From positions 1-64,000 of the forward strand of contig WEDG01005028.1 of assembly GCA_017591395.1 (NCBI GenBank): DNA of 64,000 nucleotides, written 5' to 3'. This stretch comes from Schistocephalus solidus (Eukaryota; Platyhelminthes; Cestoda; Diphyllobothriidea; Diphyllobothriidae). A program made the position numbers and the translations under genes. This document shows positions 58,521 to 64,000 of this stretch, piece after piece. The notes beneath the pieces are model-generated. The model was not told the DNA's origin. It made no database searches and saw only the letters and a list, made by a program, of their open reading frames with translations. Within the stretch, counting starts at the first letter, position 1; each line of letters opens with the position of its first letter.

Positions 58521-59764
58521 CAAGTCGCGTGTAGAGCCGTCTGCTGAGAAGTATTTATTTTTTTGAAATTATCCCTTGCGCCAGGGCTTCTGCAAAACAT
58601 CGGGGAATTTGGCGAGTGAATAGTGCTTTTAATCTTGCTGATATAAGCGAACAAGCTAGTTACAGAAAAACGTTTGGAAGAAGAAGAAGATGTGATCGCT
58701 GGAACAAGAAGTTTACTGGCCTGGCTATCAGATTCTCAATTTGAGTGAGTGAGGTAATTCAGAGGAAGGGCTGGCTTCGCAGCTGAAATCACACAAACTA
58801 AATGCGACATCGGGGCAGGGTTATGGTGCAACCAACGTTGTTGCAATCACAATATGCAATCACAACTAACTGAATGCAGAAAAGTCTCGCGTGCCTGCTC
58901 TCGCTACTGAACCAGCTGATTGTCAGGTAACCTCGGACTGTGATAAAACCCGTCTTGTAGACCAAGCTTAAAAATATGGGCGTGCCCTTAGATGAAGAGT
59001 ATGTCTGAGGATGATGATGGGAACAGTGCGTTTTCCTGACTTCTACGCATGTCGGACGATCTTGGCATAAGGTGCCCCATAGTTATTGTATCTGCGGAAA
59101 TATTGAACAGAATGTTAATGACGTAAATTTCTTCGTCAACTGAATCAACTGAAATTCCCCTTGTTCTCAAAAATTTACAAACGTGATTGTTGAAATTCAT
59201 CTCGTTGCTACTTTGCGACAGAGAACTCGTGGGATATTTAGCGTATGCAGCAGGAAAATTTACATACTCATTGGCAATATCAACTTGACTTAGTGCCTTA
59301 GTAAAATGGTGCGACTGCTTTAAAGGTTTCGAAATTTCTCAACTCTTCCGCCTTCGGCTTCAAAAGAAGGGGTGCAGTCATATGGACAAATTTTCCCTCG
59401 AATGTCCGTTCATGCGGAAAGATACAAACCACCAATAATGCTGTCCTCACTTCCAGTGAGAATCCGAAAATTCAGGGCCAGTGATCGCATCTTCTTCTTC
59501 TTCTTCCGTTTTTACTTTATGGACGATACTGTGTCATAGGCTTTTGTCCATTGCTTTTGTATTATGAATTGTAAACATGGTAGGTTTTACAGAGAATCTT
59601 TGCTTGTGCGCAGGAGTTAACACTCAGTGAACTGACTTCGAAGAACTCACTTATTTCGGAAAAGGGCTATATCCATTAGTATGTCGAGGTGCCGTCGTCA
59701 ACCGCGAGAAGTAAGTTTCACAAACCCACTTTTCTACTGCATATATATACATATGGCTATAGAA

Positions 59765-59805
<41 letters not shown>

Positions 59806-61499
59806 TTTGGTTGGGGCAAACAATTTTGTACTAGCGAGATAAAATTACGTAAGCAGGAACTTGTCCCAAGCTAATCAGATCCTGTGCAAATTAGTTGTCC
59901 GCGGCAGGAGTGTACCTTTGTCCGTATAAAAGTGGTTTTGGAAGACACATCTGATAAGCGCACTTGAAGTAAATGCTTTTACTTCATCCCCGCAGTTTCA
60001 TTCAGTTCATATATTTTGCATACAACCAACACCCCTTTACTGAAGTCTGTATTTTTGGAGATACCATAGGTCACATGACACGAAACCTGGCGCTAATAAC
60101 GCCTAGGGCACTATCAAGACCTCAAGTTTCGCCAAGCGATGGCTAATAAGATGATGGCAGCATCCATGCAGTTTTCTGCTCAGTTTTCTGCAGTTTTCAG
60201 CTCAATCTTGCATCAAAACATTATGTGACGGAAGCACGAAGAAGTACTTTTGCGTGTGGCTTTTGGATTAAGATGCCGAGGTCCTAAGACGAGCTGCGCT
60301 GTTGCATTAGGTGAAGAAGAGCGACAAATATTTGTTCAGCACGCATTAGACGGAGACCTGTGCTACGTCAGCCCCTGCGGCTATTGATGAGGCTTGAGAG
60401 TGAGGTCCAAAGCACCACGTCCTCAGTGTGTCCTTAAACGTGGGCAGTGTGCGACCCCAGCACACACTTCTAGTTAACCGCCGGCATTGATTAAATTTTA
60501 TTATGGACCGTAACGTCTAGATGGTAGTTTTTAGGGTCCTTATTAATTAGTGCCGGGATCTTATCTGACTGATTTTTTCGGGGTTTCGATTAATCTTCGC
60601 AGAAGTAAATATCGGAATCCAGTTAGGGGCAGTTCCGATGAGGCTTTAAAGATATGAATGAGAAGAAAATACATACATATATGCATATATTGTTTTGGAA
60701 ATGGACATTGATGGTGAATTTAATGACAGGTACCTCATTCAGGAACTGATAATTATAGGTCCCTTATGTACATTTTTGTTCACTTACGTTATTTTCAGCT
60801 GGGTTATTTGCAGTCTTTTCAGGTAAAGCATGCTCGATTGCTGCACAAAAAGCTGTTCCAAGAAAGCTATTGGCCTGCTCTCAACACGTCGCGTGGACAA
60901 CAGAATAGGAAATTAAGAAAACAATGAGGAGTTAAAAGGAGACCAACTGATGGGTCAAACCCATCGCAGCTGCGACAATATAAACCCCGTATTTGACGCC
61001 CTCTCTGATGATGGATTCAAGCGTGAATCGGTAACGTCAAGCGAATAAAGTTATCGTTCCATCGACCGCTTATCATTTTTCTCAAATGTCTTCTTGGACT
61101 GGCATTTTCGCTTGTATCAATAGTAGAGAAAGAAGTGCACTCTGCACAGAATGATTAGATGCTGGATTGGAGAAAGTTGGCAGCTGGGCTAGGGTACACG
61201 CCCGGAGACGCGAGAGCAGGCCTCTCCAGTGAGAAAGGGGCAGTCGTCATATGGCTTTGAGTGAGAGCATGCCTAAGTCAGCCCTTAAGTTGATTGGTCG
61301 GACTGGATAACAGTGATTGGTCGATAACCAGACTCACTGGTGTGCGCGTGCAAAAATGCATGAGAACCGCAACCTTGAAAGTTTGCGCCCGAATTAGGTT
61401 ATTACAGTGTTCAAACTTTAAAAAAACTTATGTCCTAGACATTTGAAGGGAAGACAACAGCGGTAGATCAAATTCCGAAGACAGAGATAACTTGTACAA
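58521..61499. other. unassigned; contains one AT microsatellite
   Basis: Three kilobases without a readable protein, RNA gene or terminal repeat. Open frames (58988-59200 minus, 59689-59874 plus) have no motif; the second runs through the AT repeat. Several TCTTCTTCTT-type runs (59490-59505) occur. Probably unique or very old repeat DNA. Confidence 0.4.
59767..59803 (+). repeat. AT dinucleotide microsatellite
   Basis: About 18 uninterrupted AT units at 59767-59803, with shorter ATATAC/ATATGG runs just to the left (59740-59765). Likely variable in length between individuals. Confidence 0.95.
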
Positions 61500-62849
61500 G
61501 TAAAGTATTATAACCAGCAGCTAACACATAGTTAATGGATGCCAAAAAAATCGATACAGAAAAATTCAATGACTTCAAGGAATCCAGGAGGAGATAACAG
61601 AAGAAGGCTAGCATCTACTTCACAGTAAATGCCTCCTCTCTCAAAAGAACCCTTGAGGGAAACTAGTGCAGGTAATAACAGGGATAGTGGCCAGTGCTTC
61701 GCTAGGATCTGCCATGGGGCAGCTGTAGCGCTCTTTTAACTCGCAAGGCCAAGCAGGATGCGGTTTGTGTTAGAAATTATCAACTGTCGCCAATTGGAGT
61801 GGTAATTGGTGATATTGACATAATATGTCACAAAAAGGCCTCAAAACTACGCGCCTGACAACTCCACGTTATTCAGCGACTTACCCCATCAGCATTGTCA
61901 GAAAGGAAAGCAAAAATCCCCGGTGAGAAAGTCCGCTACTAAATCCGGCCATCGAAATGTCACGCAAGTGTCGTTAATGAAAATTAAATGTGATCATAAG
62001 GGTATTTCCTGCGTCCACTTCTGCAGTTTCAAGGAAAAGAGTCGAATATATGTTAAATCCCTTTCGAAATATTAGAAAGTAGTTCTTCAGAATGGTGAAT
62101 ATGTAGCTGAGTAGATGGCTTTCCGTCTGGAAAAAGCATGTTTATCTCTTGAGCACTCATCATTAATTTGAAAATTTAAATTCAGGTAGTGAACTGTTTA
62201 AAAGAAATAATGATAATTCTGAATTCTTATAAGGTATTGTTTTTCAGCCGGATTACAAAGTAATAAAAGGATTCAAAGGCAGAACTCAATGTAAACTTCA
62301 GAAGACAGAAGGAGATGATAAGACAGGACCACTACGATTTGGGCTTCCACAATGTTCAAGTACAGATCAAAGACGTCAACTTATTGTTAGAGAGCTCGCC
62401 AATATGCCCTGCAAATCAGCGTTGTCGATATTTCGCGTATGCAAAAGAACTTTCAATATCAGAAGAAAAAATTGGCCCTTAATGCTGGATCTAAAAAGAC
62501 AGGTATAAGCTCAATTCGGACAACGTTCACTAATGTCGTTTCAAGGAATATGTTATGACGTAACTGAAGCAACGGATTACATACTAAAAACTCGGAATGG
62601 CTTTCTCTGCGGGCAGGTTTTTCGCAAAAATGTTCTCAACTAGCCAGAAAAATGACTGAAAGTCAAGGACCACGGTCATGCCATAGACAAAATTTTCTCT
62701 TTTATTAAGATGACATTCGTTGAGCTACTACACCGGCATTTCTTGCAACAGATGTAGGATCGTAAAAACCAAGGAACAATTTTAAATAAATAAAAACTTC
62801 GAGCGATCCCGACTGAAAAGATTTACTGTCAGTGACACAACCTCTGAAG
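61500..62849. other. unassigned; perhaps the decayed 5' part of the LINE to the right
   Basis: Frames on the + strand give no firm domain. The position directly upstream of a decayed CR1-like RT suggests linker or endonuclease sequence, but no GDFNAP-type block is readable. Treated as unassigned. Confidence 0.3.
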
Positions 62850-63700
62850 GTGTGTCGTTAAAAAGCGGTTTCCTAGATGGTTTGTTGTTATGCCCCTAGC
62901 CTTTCCCGTCTAAATCAACAACTGCCCCGAGGAGGTTATCCGTGAGGCTGTGGTGACGGAGAAATATAAAATGCAGTAAAAATTCTGACGAGGCAAAGAG
63001 GTGACAAGACAAAATTTGAAGAATGGTCGCTTGGTTAACCAGGTGGTATCTAAACTTTAACATACCCAAACGTATAGTCGTTTATTTGATAACAGGCCGA
63101 AGGTTGTTCCTGCCATAAAAATTTTCGTCAATGGGATCATAAAGATCACTAGGACCTTGGTTTTTGCTAGGGTTAATTTTATGCCAGCATACCACTGTAA
63201 AAGCTGATTCAGAAACCAACCGGAATAATCTGTTGGGTTAGGCCTTCGTTCATGTTAATTTACCAGTGAACTCTTCAGGTGGATCTATCGAACATTCGCC
63301 GAACTTCACTTAGAATGCGGAATGCCAATTTGGACATCCTGTGCGGGTACTGACACTGGCCTTATTAAGCAACTACAGCGACGGACAACAGAGATCATGG
63401 ACGTCGTTAATAATCTGCCATACATCAAAAGGTTGGAGGAGTTGGCTCTAACGTAAATAATACCCTTCTCACGAATGAACGACCGATATGGTACGAACCC
63501 TACGCAAGAATAGCAGTAACATAAACCAGAATACGGATAAATTTGATATTCAAAAAGTCCAACGACCTGACCTTGTATTTTGCAAGCAATGTGGGGCTTG
63601 GCATACCAAATTTTATTTTCATCACGTTAAAACAAGCAGTACGGTAAAGAAAACGTGATAAGATTGTTAGACGTCGATTAGTCTGCTACCTCGGCACAAA
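62850..63700 (+). mobile_element. CR1-like LINE fragment, RT motif B and C-terminal region, decayed
   Basis: At 62855-62935 the + strand has a motif B-like stretch (SGFLDGSVVMPLAFPV, then INNC, for [21 protein letters not shown]). The C-terminal block at 63275-63455 is clearer: FRWIYRTFAELHLECGMPIWT, then LIKQLQRRTTEIMDVVNNLPY and IKRLEELAL, aligning with FGTFIRPHLEYAMHAWKPW, LERVQRKATKM and LPYPTRLMNLNL. The palm FADD motif is not readable. No tail was found, and the right limit is uncertain. Confidence 0.6.
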
Positions 63701-64000
63701 CCCATTCTCCCTCTCCTACTCAAAACTACTCTGAATACTTCCTATAGTTAGTCAGTAAGGCTCTTTCATTTATCCTGATGATATGTTTGAGTTTGCCGAT
63801 ACAGGCCAATCACACAGCCGCTAGTAGAATATCAAACGCGAACCCACGCGCCTAGATCAACGAAAACATTTCTTTAGCTAACAGGCAATCTGACTGCGGA
63901 ATTTGTTTCGAAGTCAGGTGGTGGCAACCGACATCATGTTTAATTTTTAACGGTTAATCAGACTGTCATCTTTTTACAGCCATCATCTTTCACTTTGTGA
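63701..64000. other. unassigned
   Basis: No readable domain on either strand. It may contain the last codons and UTR of the LINE fragment on its left, but neither the CR1 3' box nor a repeat tail is visible before the window ends. Confidence 0.35.

Noticed and set aside
1..64000. CRISPR array, operon or defence system
   Set aside because: No regular short repeat-spacer pattern, no operon-like packing, and the only cellular gene has spliceosomal introns; this is animal genomic DNA.

Overview
The window reads as flatworm DNA, most likely a repeat-rich tapeworm of the diphyllobothriid type. This is inferred from three things: very short introns (30-41 nt) in the one conserved gene, the mixture of CR1-like, RTE-like and Penelope-like retroelements, and the many old, truncated copies. 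I could not search a database, so the species is not established.

The only intact cellular gene I can support is DNA topoisomerase I (TOP1, + strand, 48558-52228). It has nine coding exons and a 706-residue product, and all five catalytic residues of the eukaryotic type IB enzyme are present. One intron uses a GC-AG pair, and the product carries a 29-residue acidic tail past the usual family end.

Almost everything else is mobile DNA. Layout: 380-1035 LINE 3' end (called family D here); 2480-3990 inverted CR1 pieces; 3990-7250 and 7385-11035 two long minus-strand CR1 copies; 11045-11125 a tRNA-like SINE head; 11881-14107 a probable DNA transposon with a decayed transposase-like gene; 14300-15060 family D; 16450-17265 RTE endonuclease; 17290-20135 a decayed LINE called family B here; 21348-21738 a long TAG array; 21740-24660 CR1, family D and Ty3/gypsy integrase pieces. 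From 24693 to 35330 lies one minus-strand CR1 split by two separate family B insertions. From 35600 to 40605 lies another CR1 split by a hAT element (35774-38114, with 8-bp target duplication) and by a family B copy. A decayed + strand CR1 follows (40610-42640), and the best-preserved CR1 (about 43700-48207) ends just upstream of TOP1. After TOP1 come a Penelope-like element (minus, 52920-54235), several RTE pieces (54240-58520), a GC-rich partly duplicated block (55930-56760) and, at the right end, a decayed CR1 (62850-63700).

No mobile element here looks able to move: every reverse transcriptase or transposase I can read has frameshifts, stops or lost catalytic residues. The elements record layers of insertion, and nested copies give a relative order of events. 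I see no defence system, gene cluster, CRISPR array or rRNA gene. The least explained structure is the 2.2-kb element at 11881-14107.
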